Shown here piece after piece: positions 50,614-59,805 of a DNA stretch of 64,000 bases. A program made the translations under genes and the position numbers. This DNA is from Bacillota bacterium (lineage in GTDB: Bacteria; Bacillota; Clostridia; Christensenellales; Aristaeellaceae), in assembly GCA_030057655.1 (NCBI GenBank), contig JASGUQ010000009.1:1-64000 (forward strand). Direction: 5' to 3'. Each line of letters begins with the position of its first letter. Within the stretch, counting starts at the first letter, position 1. The notes under the pieces were generated by a model. It saw only the letters and a program-made list of their open reading frames with translations, did no database searches and was not told the DNA's origin.

Positions 50614-51531
50614 TTGCAGAAAAACCCAACACTATCCCCTTATCGTCGGCGAAGCTGGCAGGCAATTTTGAAACCATATCTGTTTTTGCTTCCCATCTAT
50701 GTTTTGATGGTGACGTTCAAGTACATTCCCTTCTTTAACGCCATCATCAAATCCTTTTTCAAATGGAACGGGGGCAATGTCAACGAGTTCATTGGCTTGA
50801 AGAACTATACGGATTTGCTTTCCAGCAGGCAGCTGGGCATCGCCCTGATGAACAGCCTGAAATTCTGCCTGGCCAACATTGTCATCACCCTCACCACGCC
50901 CCTTCTTGCGGCGGAGCTTCTGTTCGCGGTCCGCTCCAGGCGCGCCCAGTACAGCGTTCGCACCATGCTGACCTTCCCCATGGTGGTGCCGGGGGTGGTG
51001 GTGATCCTGCTTTGGAAATGGATTCTTTCCGGCGATACGGGCCTTTTGAACTCCGTCCTGGAAAGTTTGGGCCTGCACAGCCTCGTGTCCCCCTGGCTGG
51101 GCAGCAGCAAAACGGCCTTCTTCTCCATTGTTCTGGTGGGTTTCCCCTGGATCTCCGGCTTAGCCTTCTTATTGTACTATGGGGGCTTGCAGAGCATCTC
51201 AGGGGAGCTGTTTGAAGCCGCAAAAATTGACGGCGCCAATGTGTTTCAGCGCTTTTTCAAGATCGACCTGCCCTTGCTGGCCAGCCAGCAGAAGCTGCTG
51301 ATCACCCTGGCGGTCATCAACGGCATGCAGGTGTTTGAAATGGTGTTCATCCTCACCAAGGGCGGGCCTGGCACCGCAACCCTGGTGCCTTCCATCCTGC
51401 TGTACGACAGCGCTTTTAGCTTCCGGAAGTTTGGCTATTCCGCCGCCATTGGCGTGGTGATGTTCCTGATCATCATGGTGGTGACGGCCATCAACCAGAA
51501 GTTCCTGAAGAGCACGGAGCCGGGAGGTTAA
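50614..51531 (+). CDS. Carbohydrate ABC transporter permease, MalF/UgpA-like
   Basis: A 305-residue permease with six membrane segments (first PYLFLLPIYVLMVTFKYIPF) and an EAA loop LFEAAKIDGANVFQRFFKIDLP. I place the start at a TTG (50614) that lies eight bases after AAAGGAAGG; a GTG at 50605 overlaps that site. It pairs with the permease at 51533 and the binding protein at 52434. As with the first importer, no ATPase is encoded here. The sulfatase gene after it suggests a sulfated sugar as cargo. Confidence 0.88.
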   Translation: MQKNPTLSPYRRRSWQAILKPYLFLLPIYVLMVTFKYIPFFNAIIKSFFKWNGGNVNEFIGLKNYTDLLSSRQLGIALMNSLKFCLANIVITLTTPLLAAELLFAVRSRRAQYSVRTMLTFPMVVPGVVVILLWKWILSGDTGLLNSVLESLGLHSLVSPWLGSSKTAFFSIVLVGFPWISGLAFLLYYGGLQSISGELFEAAKIDGANVFQRFFKIDLPLLASQQKLLITLAVINGMQVFEMVFILTKGGPGTATLVPSILLYDSAFSFRKFGYSAAIGVVMFLIIMVVTAINQKFLKSTEPGG

Positions 51532-51532
51532 G

Positions 51533-52369
51533 ATGGAAAGAAGAAATAAAAGGCCTGTTGATGCCGGCGCGGTCATGAGCCGTCTGCTGCTGGGGCTGCT
51601 GGTGGCGCTCACCCTTTTGCCGTTTTATCTGATGCTGATCAACTCCTTCAAAAATGAGACCGGCATTGTGCAGGCGCCGTTCAGCCTGCCCCTGCCTCCT
51701 GAGGTTGAAACCTATGCCAAGGCCTGGCCGCAGGTCGTGCGGCCCATGCTCAACTCCCTTTTGGTGACAGCGGCCATCATCATCATCACCTGCCTGGTAT
51801 CCCTGCTGGCGGCCTATGCCTTTGCCAGGTTCAGTTTCTTCCTGAAGGAAGCGCTTTACTTTGGCGTGATCGCCCTGTTGATGATCCCGGGCTTTGTGCT
51901 GCTGATTCCCCAGTTCATCCAGATCGTCAACCTGGGCATGTTTGATACCTACTGGGCCTTGATCCTGGTGCCCGCGGCCTACCAGGTGGCGATGGGCACC
52001 TTCCTGCTCCGCTCATCTATTGAAGGCATCCCTTTAAGCCTGTTTGAGGCGGCTACCATTGACGGCGCGGGCGACCGGCACACGCTGAAGTATATTGTTT
52101 TGCCCATGTCCAAGCCCATTCTTGCCACTGTCATCATCATGACCGGCCTTAGTTCCTGGAACAACTACATCTGGCCTCTGGTCGCGTCCTCCAGTGAAGC
52201 CACCAGCCAGATCGCCGTGGCCCTCACCAGCCTGGTCCGGGACACCTACTACGGAAAAGGGGTGCTGTTTGCGGGCTATGTGTGCGCCTCTTTGCCCATC
52301 ATCCTGCTGTTCAGCTTTTCCAGCAAGTACTTTATTGAGGGTTTAAGCCAGGGCGCTGTTAAGGGTTGA
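51533..52369 (+). CDS. Carbohydrate ABC transporter permease, MalG/UgpE-like
   Basis: A 278-residue permease with six membrane segments and the EAA loop LFEAATIDGAGDRHTLKYIVLP. The end SSKYFIEGLSQGAVKG is the standard C-terminus of this type. Starts two bases after the first permease, with GGGAGG just upstream. Confidence 0.92.
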   Translation: MERRNKRPVDAGAVMSRLLLGLLVALTLLPFYLMLINSFKNETGIVQAPFSLPLPPEVETYAKAWPQVVRPMLNSLLVTAAIIIITCLVSLLAAYAFARFSFFLKEALYFGVIALLMIPGFVLLIPQFIQIVNLGMFDTYWALILVPAAYQVAMGTFLLRSSIEGIPLSLFEAATIDGAGDRHTLKYIVLPMSKPILATVIIMTGLSSWNNYIWPLVASSSEATSQIAVALTSLVRDTYYGKGVLFAGYVCASLPIILLFSFSSKYFIEGLSQGAVKG

Positions 52370-52433
52370 GTTTACCTGAAAACACGCTCCAAAGGCTGTC
52401 TATACCAATACCAAGCAACAAAGGAGGTCTACC

Positions 52434-53840
52434 ATGAAAACCATTTCCCGTTTCCTGATCCTGACCCTGATCCTGTCCTTGCTTGCGGGCTCTGCCTGGG
52501 CGGAAGCCCCCAAAAAGGATTATTCTGGCATCACCCTGGTCTTTGCCCAGGACCTGGGCACGGACGAAAAAGCCAACGCTGTCACCGCCCAGGTTATCAA
52601 GGACTATGAGGAAGCGACCGGCATCACCATCCAGTTTAACAACATCTCCGCCGACTACCGCACCTGGCTGGCCACCCAGTTTGCGGCAGGCAAGGGGCCT
52701 GATGTTTATTCCGGCATCCTCTATGACATGACCGTGGATTATGACGCGGGCTATCTTTACAATTTCGCGGACCTGTACAGCGCCCCCAGCGCCTATGACC
52801 CGGGCCAGCCCTGGAAGGACACCCTGCCGGAGTACATTCTCCAGCGCATGTACCTCTCGGAAGATGTTGTGCCCGGCTACCCCACCACCAGCCAGGTGGT
52901 TCGCATCTTCTACAACCAGGATATGTTTAATAAGGCCGGCGTCAGCGTTCCTCAGACCTGGGAAGAGTACATGGTCGTATGCCAGAAGTTAAAGGACGCG
53001 GGCTTTGTCCCCTTTGGTTTCCCTAACGCCGGCTATGGCGACCTGTCCTGGCTGTGGTTCTCCAACTCCCTCTCCAACCAGCTGAACCACCAGCAGCTGA
53101 AAGACATTGACGTTTCCGGCAACACCTATGCGGAGCTGAAGGAAATTGTGAAAGCCTTTAAGGAAGGCACCCTCTCCTTTGAAAGTGACCACCTGAAGCC
53201 CACCTTTGAATTGCTCAAGGAGTTCTCCCAGTATTGGACCAGCGACTACAACGGGCTGGACCAGAGCACTGCCTTTGACATGTTCAAGCGCGGCGAGGTG
53301 GCCATGGTGCAGGGCATGTCCACTGTGCTGACCTCCTTCACCGACGCCATTGCCGGCGCCTTTGAAATCGGCGTCATGCCGGTTCCGGCCGTCTCCAAGG
53401 ATCAGTATGATTTCGCCATGGGCCAGTCCGTGGTGCTGGGCGGGCAGCCGGATATCATCTTCGGCATCAACAAGGCTTGTGAGGCGGATGCCAAAAAGCT
53501 GGAAGCCGCCATTGATTTTGTGCAGTACATGGGTTCCCCCAAAGTGCAGCTGGCCTTTACCGAGGCCATCGACCGCCTGCCCCTGGCCACCAGCACGGTG
53601 CTGCCGGAGCGCTTGAAGGGCTTTATCATCGTGGAGGATGCCCTGCGCGTGGCCTACTACACCGGCATCAGCAACGAATGGCGGGATTACTTCCACCGCG
53701 GCGGGCAAATGTTCCTGGAGGGCAGCATGTCCCTGGATGAATACGCAAGCTACCTGAACGAGTCCTTTGATACGGTTGTTGACCAGATCATGGCAGACAA
53801 TGGGTGGACCAAGGACAACAATTACGGCCTGGACCAATAG
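52434..53840 (+). CDS. Extracellular sugar-binding protein of the second importer
   Basis: A 468-residue family 1 binding protein. Signal peptide residues 1 to about 23 (LAGSAWA-EA) with no lipobox. VTAQVIKDYEEATGITIQFN is the usual first helix, AAGKGPDVYSG marks the first lobe, and FKRGEVAMVQGMS is also typical. It presents the substrate to permeases 50614/51533. AAAGGAGG precedes the ATG. The hairpin cluster follows its stop by 15 bases. Confidence 0.9.
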   Translation: MKTISRFLILTLILSLLAGSAWAEAPKKDYSGITLVFAQDLGTDEKANAVTAQVIKDYEEATGITIQFNNISADYRTWLATQFAAGKGPDVYSGILYDMTVDYDAGYLYNFADLYSAPSAYDPGQPWKDTLPEYILQRMYLSEDVVPGYPTTSQVVRIFYNQDMFNKAGVSVPQTWEEYMVVCQKLKDAGFVPFGFPNAGYGDLSWLWFSNSLSNQLNHQQLKDIDVSGNTYAELKEIVKAFKEGTLSFESDHLKPTFELLKEFSQYWTSDYNGLDQSTAFDMFKRGEVAMVQGMSTVLTSFTDAIAGAFEIGVMPVPAVSKDQYDFAMGQSVVLGGQPDIIFGINKACEADAKKLEAAIDFVQYMGSPKVQLAFTEAIDRLPLATSTVLPERLKGFIIVEDALRVAYYTGISNEWRDYFHRGGQMFLEGSMSLDEYASYLNESFDTVVDQIMADNGWTKDNNYGLDQ

Positions 53841-53855
53841 TTTATTTATCCCGGC

Positions 53856-54114
53856 AGGCAGGCAACAGCCTGCCTTTGCGTGTCAAAGAAGTGTCTGCGG
53901 ACACTTCTTTGATCTGGGAAGAACGGGAATTTCTGCCTGTTCGCTGATGCTCCCGGTCGGCAGAAATTCGCGGAATGTTTGGTCTAAAGCCCAAACCTGC
54001 GACACCGCGCATGTCGCTGTCGCAGATTACCATCGGAGGGTTTCACCCTCCGATACCTCCCTGAATATAGTTTTTGACAGTCTGTGGCAGACAGGCTGTT
54101 GCCTGTCTGCCACA
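53856..54114 (+). repeat. Cluster of seven perfect inverted repeats
   Basis: Seven uninterrupted stems in 259 bases: 53856-53875 (8 bp), 53883-53912 (13 bp), 53927-53969 (11 bp), 53977-53996 (6 bp), 53997-54025 (8 bp), 54032-54054 (10 bp) and 54083-54114 (14 bp). They have different sequences, so this is not a tandem repeat. The first stem with its following TTT may be the terminator of the binding-protein gene. The last is preceded by the 16-base string shared with 18720-18735. No frame of note lies here. It fills the whole gap to the sulfatase gene. Confidence 0.85.
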
Positions 54115-54133
54115 TGTGTGAGGTAATCTGAAC

Positions 54134-55600
54134 ATGAACAGAAAACCCAATGTGGTTTACATCCTGGCCGATGACATGGGCTATGGGGATGTGAGCGCCC
54201 TGAACCCGCGCGCTGCGTTCCGTACGCCCAATTTTGACGCCATGGCGCATAACGGCGTGGTTTTTACCGATGCCCACGCTTCCTCCGCCGTGTGCACCCC
54301 CTCCCGCTACAGCATTCTGACCGGGCGGTACAACTGGCGCTCCCGCTTGAAGTCCCATGTCATCGGCGGGTTTTCTCCGCCTTTGATCGAGCAGGGGCGG
54401 GCCACGGTGGCCAGCTTGTTAAAGGATCAGGGCTACCGCACCGCCGCTGTTGGCAAGTGGCACCTGGGCATGGATTTTGCCAAAACCCCTGATTTTGCAG
54501 AGAAAGATGGCTTTGAGCACAGCCCGGGGGTGGATTACATGAAACCCATCCAAAACGGGCCGAACGCCCATGGCTTTGATTCTTTCTTCGGCATCAGCGC
54601 CTCCCTGGATATGCCCCCCTATGCCTACATTGAAAACGACCGTTTCACCGCTGCCCCGGATCCTGACCGGGTTTTCAGCGGACAAGGCAAGCAGTTTTTC
54701 AGGGAAGGCCCCTGTGCTCCGGACTTTGATCATCAGCAGGTGCTGGATGTGCTGACAGACAGGGCGCTTGATACGCTGGAGGAGCTGCGGGAAGGCCCGT
54801 TTTTCCTGTATTTTGCACTGCCCGCGCCTCACACGCCCATTTTTCCCGCCCCGGCCTTCCAGGGCAAGTCCGGCACCAACGCCTACGGGGATTTTGTCCT
54901 CCATTGCGATGATGTGCTGGGCAGGGTGCGGAATAAACTAAAGGAACTGGGCATTGCAGAAAACACGTTGCTCATCTACACCTCCGACAACGGCTGCTCG
55001 CCCATGGCGGACTTTGAAGAGCTTAAATTCCATGGCCACAACCCCAGTTTCGTCTTCCGCGGGATGAAAGCCGACATCTATGAAGGCGGGCATCGGGTGC
55101 CCCTAATCATGGAATGGCCGAAGGGGATGCCAAAAGGTGAAACTTGCGACCGCCTGGTCTGCCTGAGCGACCTGATGGCCACCCTGGCAGACCTGCTGGG
55201 GATCAAACTGCTGGACAACCAGGGGGAGGACAGCGTGTCCATCCTGCCCCTGATGAAGGATCCCAAGGCAGACGAGGTCCGGCAGGACCTGGTGCACCAA
55301 AGCATTGACGGTTCCCTGTCCCTCCGGCGCGGAGACTACAAATTGGCCCTCTGTCCCGGTTCCGGCGGCTGGTCCAGCCCCCAGCCCGGCCAGGAGCCCC
55401 AGGACGCGCCGCGCTTTCAGCTCTTTAATTTAGCGGAGGATGTGGCAGAGCAGCACAACCTCCTTGACCAATTCCCTGAAAGAGTTCAGGACATGAAACT
55501 GACCCTGAAAACCTACCTGCAACAGGGCCGCAGCACCCCGGGCGCTCCCCAGGCCAATGAGGGGGAAGCCATCTGGCAGACAATATCTTGGGCGGAATAA
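54134..55600 (+). CDS. Sulfatase (arylsulfatase family, Cys type)
   Basis: A 488-residue S1 sulfatase. PNVVYILADDMGYGD gives the calcium-binding Asp pair, and CTPSR (Cys54 to Arg58) the site converted to formylglycine, which activates water for sulfate-ester cleavage. Later YTSDNGCSP and GHRVPLIMEWP are as in the family. There is no signal peptide, so it works inside the cell. A Cys-type sulfatase in an anaerobe needs a radical-SAM maturase, and one is encoded at 17295. Its place after a sugar importer suggests desulfation of imported sulfated oligosaccharides such as mucin pieces. The ribosome-binding site (GAGGTAA) is moderate. Confidence 0.93.
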   Translation: MNRKPNVVYILADDMGYGDVSALNPRAAFRTPNFDAMAHNGVVFTDAHASSAVCTPSRYSILTGRYNWRSRLKSHVIGGFSPPLIEQGRATVASLLKDQGYRTAAVGKWHLGMDFAKTPDFAEKDGFEHSPGVDYMKPIQNGPNAHGFDSFFGISASLDMPPYAYIENDRFTAAPDPDRVFSGQGKQFFREGPCAPDFDHQQVLDVLTDRALDTLEELREGPFFLYFALPAPHTPIFPAPAFQGKSGTNAYGDFVLHCDDVLGRVRNKLKELGIAENTLLIYTSDNGCSPMADFEELKFHGHNPSFVFRGMKADIYEGGHRVPLIMEWPKGMPKGETCDRLVCLSDLMATLADLLGIKLLDNQGEDSVSILPLMKDPKADEVRQDLVHQSIDGSLSLRRGDYKLALCPGSGGWSSPQPGQEPQDAPRFQLFNLAEDVAEQHNLLDQFPERVQDMKLTLKTYLQQGRSTPGAPQANEGEAIWQTISWAE

Positions 55601-55739
55601 GTTGAAGAGCCGGCAGGGCGCAGCAGACTTATTCTAAGGGAAACCCTTGTCGTCTCTATCAACATATATCCAAGCGTTTACAGCGCATGGTGTCCATGAA
55701 TTGCTAATATTTTTTATTTTTGGGATTTGAGGTGTTGAT

Positions 55740-56147
55740 ATGCGAGTTGTTCTCATTTCGTGTGTTGCTAAGAAACAAAACATTCCTTTACCTGCTAAAG
55801 ATTTGTATGACAGTCCTCTTTTCAAAGGTGCATATCGCTATGCAAAAAAACTTGGTGCAGACAAGATATTCATTTTATCTGCAAAATATGGACTTGTTGA
55901 AGAAACAGAAATAATCGAACCATATAATGAGACTCTAAACAATAAAACAATTGCGGAGCGCAAAGCTTGGGCAGCAAATGTGCTTGATTCACTTTCTAAC
56001 AAAACAGATTTAAGAAAAGATGATTTTGTTTTATTGGCTGGAGAAAAATATAGAGAATTCATTGTTGAACAGATTGAAAATGTGTCGGTTCCACTGGAGG
56101 GAATGCCGATAGGAAAACAGTTAGCCTTTTACAAGGGGATTCAATAA
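55740..56147 (+). CDS. DUF6884-like small protein
   Basis: A 135-residue protein beginning RVVLISCVAKKQ, then LYDSPLFKGAYRYAKKLGADKIFILSAKYGLV (quoted in parts) and FVLLAGEKYREFI. These match the small family often named YaaA-like or DUF6884, whose fold resembles base- or nucleoside-processing enzymes. The biochemical role is not known to me. GAGG is placed about eight bases before the ATG. AT-rich, unlike the sulfatase and AllE genes on either side; it lies with another AT-rich unknown gene, so the pair was probably acquired. Confidence 0.65.
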   Translation: MRVVLISCVAKKQNIPLPAKDLYDSPLFKGAYRYAKKLGADKIFILSAKYGLVEETEIIEPYNETLNNKTIAERKAWAANVLDSLSNKTDLRKDDFVLLAGEKYREFIVEQIENVSVPLEGMPIGKQLAFYKGIQ

Positions 56148-56300
56148 AGGAGTGATTTTTGTGCTCATTTGTTCACTTTCATCAGGGAAGGATAGCATTT
56201 CGATTTCAAAATGGGACGTGGAACAAATGATATAAAGAACAGGAAAACATGATATAATAAGCAAAGTTATATGGCGAAATAAAAGAAAGGTATGCTAACT

Positions 56301-56717
56301 ATGAGTAATATTTTAAGGTCAAATCATTTAGTTTCTGAGTTAAGTGAACTCTTGAAAAATTTTCAAACACTGGATGGATACCTTAATTTAAAGGTTGATC
56401 CTGAATATACTTATGCCATTAATCTGATTAAAAGAGGAATTTGCTTTGTGGCTGTGAAAGATTCAAACTCATATAAATTCTATCCGAGTAAATTTAGCGG
56501 TTACTCTGGCAATTCAATGTATAATCACGAAAAGAACCTCTGCTATAGAAATGGCAGAGAAACAAACAAAGCAATCGAAAGAATTATGGGCAGTAAACCT
56601 TCAAATAATCCTGCTTTAGAGCGTGAATATATAAAATACTGCGAATCGTTAGGCTTTGAAACGCGTGAAAAAGGTACATTTGGAGTAGGCAGAAAGTTTT
56701 GGTTGTTAGAAAAGTGA
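56301..56717 (+). CDS. Hypothetical protein, 138 residues
   Basis: I do not recognise this protein. It is basic and soluble, with YAINLIKRGICFVAVKD and FYPSKFSGYSGNSM in the first half and a C-terminal part KYCESLGFETREKGTFGVGRKFWLL. No membrane segment. AAAGG lies about ten bases before the ATG at 56301, against only one before the ATG at 56292. A -10 TATAAT with an extended TG (56250-56258) sits upstream, so it may have its own transcript despite following the DUF6884-like gene. AT-rich; probably a transferred pair. Confidence 0.6.
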   Translation: MSNILRSNHLVSELSELLKNFQTLDGYLNLKVDPEYTYAINLIKRGICFVAVKDSNSYKFYPSKFSGYSGNSMYNHEKNLCYRNGRETNKAIERIMGSKPSNNPALEREYIKYCESLGFETREKGTFGVGRKFWLLEK

Positions 56718-56892
56718 TTGACCGTATATCTCACAAAGTACGACTTAAGACAATGCCATAATCTATCTGTCGTTTTGCACTCTGCAGTCCATTTTATACT
56801 GACGGTTGTTTAGCGGGTTAAACCTTGTTTCGTTCAGGTACGGAAGCATCTGTTTTCACTTTTTCAGTTGCAATGACCATCAAATAAAATCA

Positions 56893-57681
56893 TCACACCC
56901 CCGGATGCCTGTTGGCATCCTTGGAATAGATATACACAAATGGCTCCTTGCGGCCCACCGCGTACGCGCATTGCGGGCAGTAAGCCCCCATAAAAAGATA
57001 ATCCCCCTTCTCAACAGGGTACCATTGGTTGTTGAGATTATACATGCCCTGGCCGGATAGCACATAGGCGCCATGCTCCTGATAATGCGTTTCCACATAG
57101 CCATGCGATGCGCCCGGCTCAAAAGAGAGGATGTGCATGTTCATATCAAAGCCCAGATCATCTGCCGGCAGAAGATCCCACAACAGGACGTCGGACATGC
57201 CCTCATACGCTTTCGGACGCAGATCATTTATATTGCCAACCACCCTGTGCGCCTTGTGCCCTTCAAGGGCTTCATATCGCCTTTGATATAGGAAGGCTTC
57301 CGTCATCCCGCTTTGAGCGTTTTTAAAATACATCAATTCGCCCGCGGGAAAGAAAGCGTAGCCGCCGTTTTCAAGCACAAAGGTCTCATAGCCGTCGCTG
57401 ACTTCCAGTTTCCCTGATAGCACATACACAAAGGTCTCTATTCCTCCCCCGCCAAAGCCAAGTTCATTTTTCCCGCCCTCCAAAAACTCACAGATAAAAT
57501 CCGAGAAAGAAGCCCCAAGCCTGGGGGAGGCGAGGATTGTGATATTGACGTTTTCAAACCCCGGTATCACATTCCGGACCAGACCGTCATGGGGGAGAAG
57601 GGCAAATCTTCCCGGCTCTACAACAGCGCGGCTTTCCAGCAATCCGCTGCGATACCCTGTCTGATTGTTCTTGTAACCCAT
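56893..57681 (-). CDS. allE: (S)-ureidoglycine aminohydrolase
   Basis: A 262-residue bicupin of the AllE/YlbA family, which releases ammonia from ureidoglycine to give ureidoglycolate in allantoin breakdown. [39 protein letters not shown]-like turn and the metal site [21 protein letters not shown] with the YIYSKDANR end are diagnostic. GGAGG is eight bases before the ATG. No other allantoin gene is adjacent, so the rest of the pathway must lie elsewhere or the enzyme has another role. Convergent with the small gene at 56301. Confidence 0.92.
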   Translation of the reverse strand: MGYKNNQTGYRSGLLESRAVVEPGRFALLPHDGLVRNVIPGFENVNITILASPRLGASFSDFICEFLEGGKNELGFGGGGIETFVYVLSGKLEVSDGYETFVLENGGYAFFPAGELMYFKNAQSGMTEAFLYQRRYEALEGHKAHRVVGNINDLRPKAYEGMSDVLLWDLLPADDLGFDMNMHILSFEPGASHGYVETHYQEHGAYVLSGQGMYNLNNQWYPVEKGDYLFMGAYCPQCAYAVGRKEPFVYIYSKDANRHPGV

Positions 57682-57724
57682 ATGCTCAATGCCTCCTGGT
57701 CGTGTAAATTTTTTTTATAAATCG

Positions 57725-57733
57725 ATTATAGCA
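57725..57733 (-). promoter_or_regulatory. Extended -10 of allE
   Basis: TGC-TATAAT on the minus strand, about 45 bases before the ATG. No good -35 box is visible. Confidence 0.5.
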
Positions 57734-57836
57734 CACAGGACTTGCATCGTGTTGACCTAAAGTTTGATGAGAGGTCTTGGAGAAGATCAACATTTTGCAC
57801 AGATCGCTCTTGATAATATTTTCTTTGAGCAAACCC

Positions 57837-57866
57837 TTGACAAGCAAAAACAAATCATGCTATATT
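57837..57866 (+). promoter_or_regulatory. Promoter of the histidine operon
   Basis: TTGACA (57837-57842), 18-base spacer ending TGC, TATATT (57861-57866). The start near 57873 leaves about 69 bases before the first gene, with a small CACCG / CGGTG hairpin. This leader is too short for a T-box riboswitch. Confidence 0.8.
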
Positions 57867-57941
57867 TCCATTACTCCATCACACCGGCGCGGCGGTGCAA
57901 CGAAGCAGGGCAGGACAACCAGGTTAAAGAAAGGGAGATCA

Positions 57942-58238
57942 ATGGGGACAAACAATGCCGAAATCAGCAAGAGGGACAAGAACCTGGACATGTTTTTCAG
58001 CGCTATCCTCTCGCTTCAAAACAAAGAAGAGTGCGATAAGTTTTTTGAAGATATCTTCACCGCGAAGGAGCTGATCGACATCCCCCAAAGGCTGGAGGTC
58101 GCCTTGCTCCTTCTAAAGGGCAAGACCTACCAGGAAGTGGGGGTCATCTCCGGCGCCAGCAACTCCACCATCACAAGGGTCAGCCGCTGCATCCAATTTG
58201 GCAGGGGCGGATACAGGCAGATTGAGGAGAGGATCTAA
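57942..58238 (+). CDS. TrpR-like protein of the YerC/YecD family
   Basis: A 98-residue DNA-binding protein of the TrpR superfamily. FFSAILSLQNKEECDKFFEDIFT leads to the helix-turn-helix (QRLEVALLLLKGKTYQEVGV and GASNSTITRVSRC). YerC-like proteins often sit at the head of his operons in Firmicutes and are thought to regulate them, but the signal is not established. AAGGGAG lies about five bases before the ATG at 57942; the longer frame to 57777 runs through the promoter. It is followed two bases later by hisZ. Confidence 0.88.
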   Translation: MGTNNAEISKRDKNLDMFFSAILSLQNKEECDKFFEDIFTAKELIDIPQRLEVALLLLKGKTYQEVGVISGASNSTITRVSRCIQFGRGGYRQIEERI

Positions 58239-58240
58239 GC

Positions 58241-59164
58241 ATGTTCAAAAAAGAATTATTCACACAGAAGGAAATCTTATCCTTTGAGCTCAGGGAGCTG
58301 TTTTCTTCCCAGGGTTATTCCCTTTATCAGATGAAGACTTTTGAGCCCTACAGCTATTATCTGAAGAACATGGATTTTCTCTCCTCCAAGAACATCCTCT
58401 ATTTTACGGACAGGGATGGCACGCTCATGGCCTTAAAACCTGACATCACCCTGTCGATCATCAAAAATCTGGATACGGCTGTTGACAAACACAAGCTTTA
58501 TTACAGCGAGAATGTCTACCGCGCGCCCAACGCGTCCGGCAATTTTCAGGAGATCTTGCAGTTCGGCGTGGAGGTCATCGGCAGGCTTTCGGACGAGGAC
58601 ATGTTCAGCCTGATCTTCCTGGCGGCAATATCCCTGCTGTTCTTTGACGATCAGCCCGTCCTTCTGGTGTCTGACAACAGCATTTTTCAGAAGCTGATTG
58701 AAATTGCGGGGCTGGGCAAAGCCTATTCCAGGGTTTTTGCCGCGTTTCAAAACAAAAACCTCATGCTGTTAGAAGAAATTCTGGCAGAAAACAACACCGA
58801 TCAAAAATACAGGGAGATCTTAATCCGCCTCCTTTCCTTGCACCTGCCTTTGAAAAAGGGGATTGAGGAACTTGAGAATTTGCTGGATGATGAGGACTTC
58901 TCTGAGAACATGGCATACTTAAAAGGCCTTTATCGCTACCTAGAGGACCGCGGTCTGAAGACCGAAGTCTATCTTGATTTCTCAGCGCCCGAGGGCCTGA
59001 GGTATTACGACAGGATCAGCTTTGTCGGCATCATTCCGGGGGCCTCCTCTGAAGTATTAAGAGGCGGGGAATACAGCAACCTGGTCAAAACAAAGGACGC
59101 AAGCTACCTGGCCTCAGGCTTTGCGATTTATCTGGAAAAAATTGAGGACAAGGGGAGTCTGTGA
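58241..59164 (+). CDS. hisZ: ATP phosphoribosyltransferase regulatory subunit
   Basis: A histidyl-tRNA-synthetase-like protein of 307 residues without catalytic function, needed by the short HisG. LMALKPDITLSIIKNL, YYSENVYRAPN and FLQFGVEVIG-like motif 2 (EILQFGVEVIG) are clear, and the end RGGEYSNLV agrees with the family. At 307 residues it is shorter than many HisZ (about 380-420), so part of the C-terminal region is reduced. Its stop overlaps the hisG start (GTGATG). Confidence 0.88.
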   Translation: MFKKELFTQKEILSFELRELFSSQGYSLYQMKTFEPYSYYLKNMDFLSSKNILYFTDRDGTLMALKPDITLSIIKNLDTAVDKHKLYYSENVYRAPNASGNFQEILQFGVEVIGRLSDEDMFSLIFLAAISLLFFDDQPVLLVSDNSIFQKLIEIAGLGKAYSRVFAAFQNKNLMLLEEILAENNTDQKYREILIRLLSLHLPLKKGIEELENLLDDEDFSENMAYLKGLYRYLEDRGLKTEVYLDFSAPEGLRYYDRISFVGIIPGASSEVLRGGEYSNLVKTKDASYLASGFAIYLEKIEDKGSL

Positions 59165-59805
59165 TGAACGGCGGCTTAAAAATAGCCCTTCCAAAAGGAA
59201 GGCTGGGACAAAAAGTTTACGATATTTTAAGCAAAATCGGCTACAGCTATGATGAGATCATGCAGGAGAGCAGAAAGCTGGTGTTTTGCGACGAGAAAAA
59301 TGGCTTCACCTACTTTCTGGTCAAGCCCTCCGATGTGGCGACCTATGTGGAATACGGCGCGGCGGATATCGGTTTTGTCGGCCGCGACATCCTTCTTGAA
59401 AACAAGAGCAATGTGTATGAGCTTTGCGACCTGGGCATCGGCAAATGCAGGATCTGCGTCGCTGGGAAAAGGGATTTTCCCTATCATGAGAAAAACCATC
59501 TCAAAGTCGCGACCATCTTCCCCAACATCAGCAGGGATTTTTTCCGCAGCTCCGGTAAGACCGTGGACATCATCACCCTCCACGGCTCCATCGAGATCGC
59601 TCCCCTCGTCAAGCTCTCCGATGTGATCGTGGACATCGTCGAGACCGGCACTACGCTGAAAGAAAACAACCTGACCGTGTTTGAGGAGATCGTTTCCATC
59701 AGCACCAGATACATCGCCAACAAGGTCAGTTACACCTATAAAAATAAAGAAATCAGCCGGATCTTGGACTTGCTGAACAGCTTAAAGGACGCGAAAAATG
59801 ATTAA
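59164..59805 (+). CDS. hisG: ATP phosphoribosyltransferase, short form
   Basis: First step of histidine synthesis: ATP plus PRPP to phosphoribosyl-ATP. 213 residues, the short form that lacks the C-terminal regulatory domain and needs HisZ, encoded just upstream. IALPKGRLGQKVYDIL, PSDVATYVEYGAADIGFVGRD and DVIVDIVETGTTLKENNL are the family blocks. I use the ATG at 59164; a GTG three bases earlier is the alternative. It overlaps hisD by eight bases. Confidence 0.96.
   Translation: MNGGLKIALPKGRLGQKVYDILSKIGYSYDEIMQESRKLVFCDEKNGFTYFLVKPSDVATYVEYGAADIGFVGRDILLENKSNVYELCDLGIGKCRICVAGKRDFPYHEKNHLKVATIFPNISRDFFRSSGKTVDIITLHGSIEIAPLVKLSDVIVDIVETGTTLKENNLTVFEEIVSISTRYIANKVSYTYKNKEISRILDLLNSLKDAKND

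Noticed and set aside
57682-57941. T-box riboswitch before the histidine operon
   Set aside because: The promoter leaves only about 69 bases of leader, and neither the T-box bulge sequence nor a terminator is seen.
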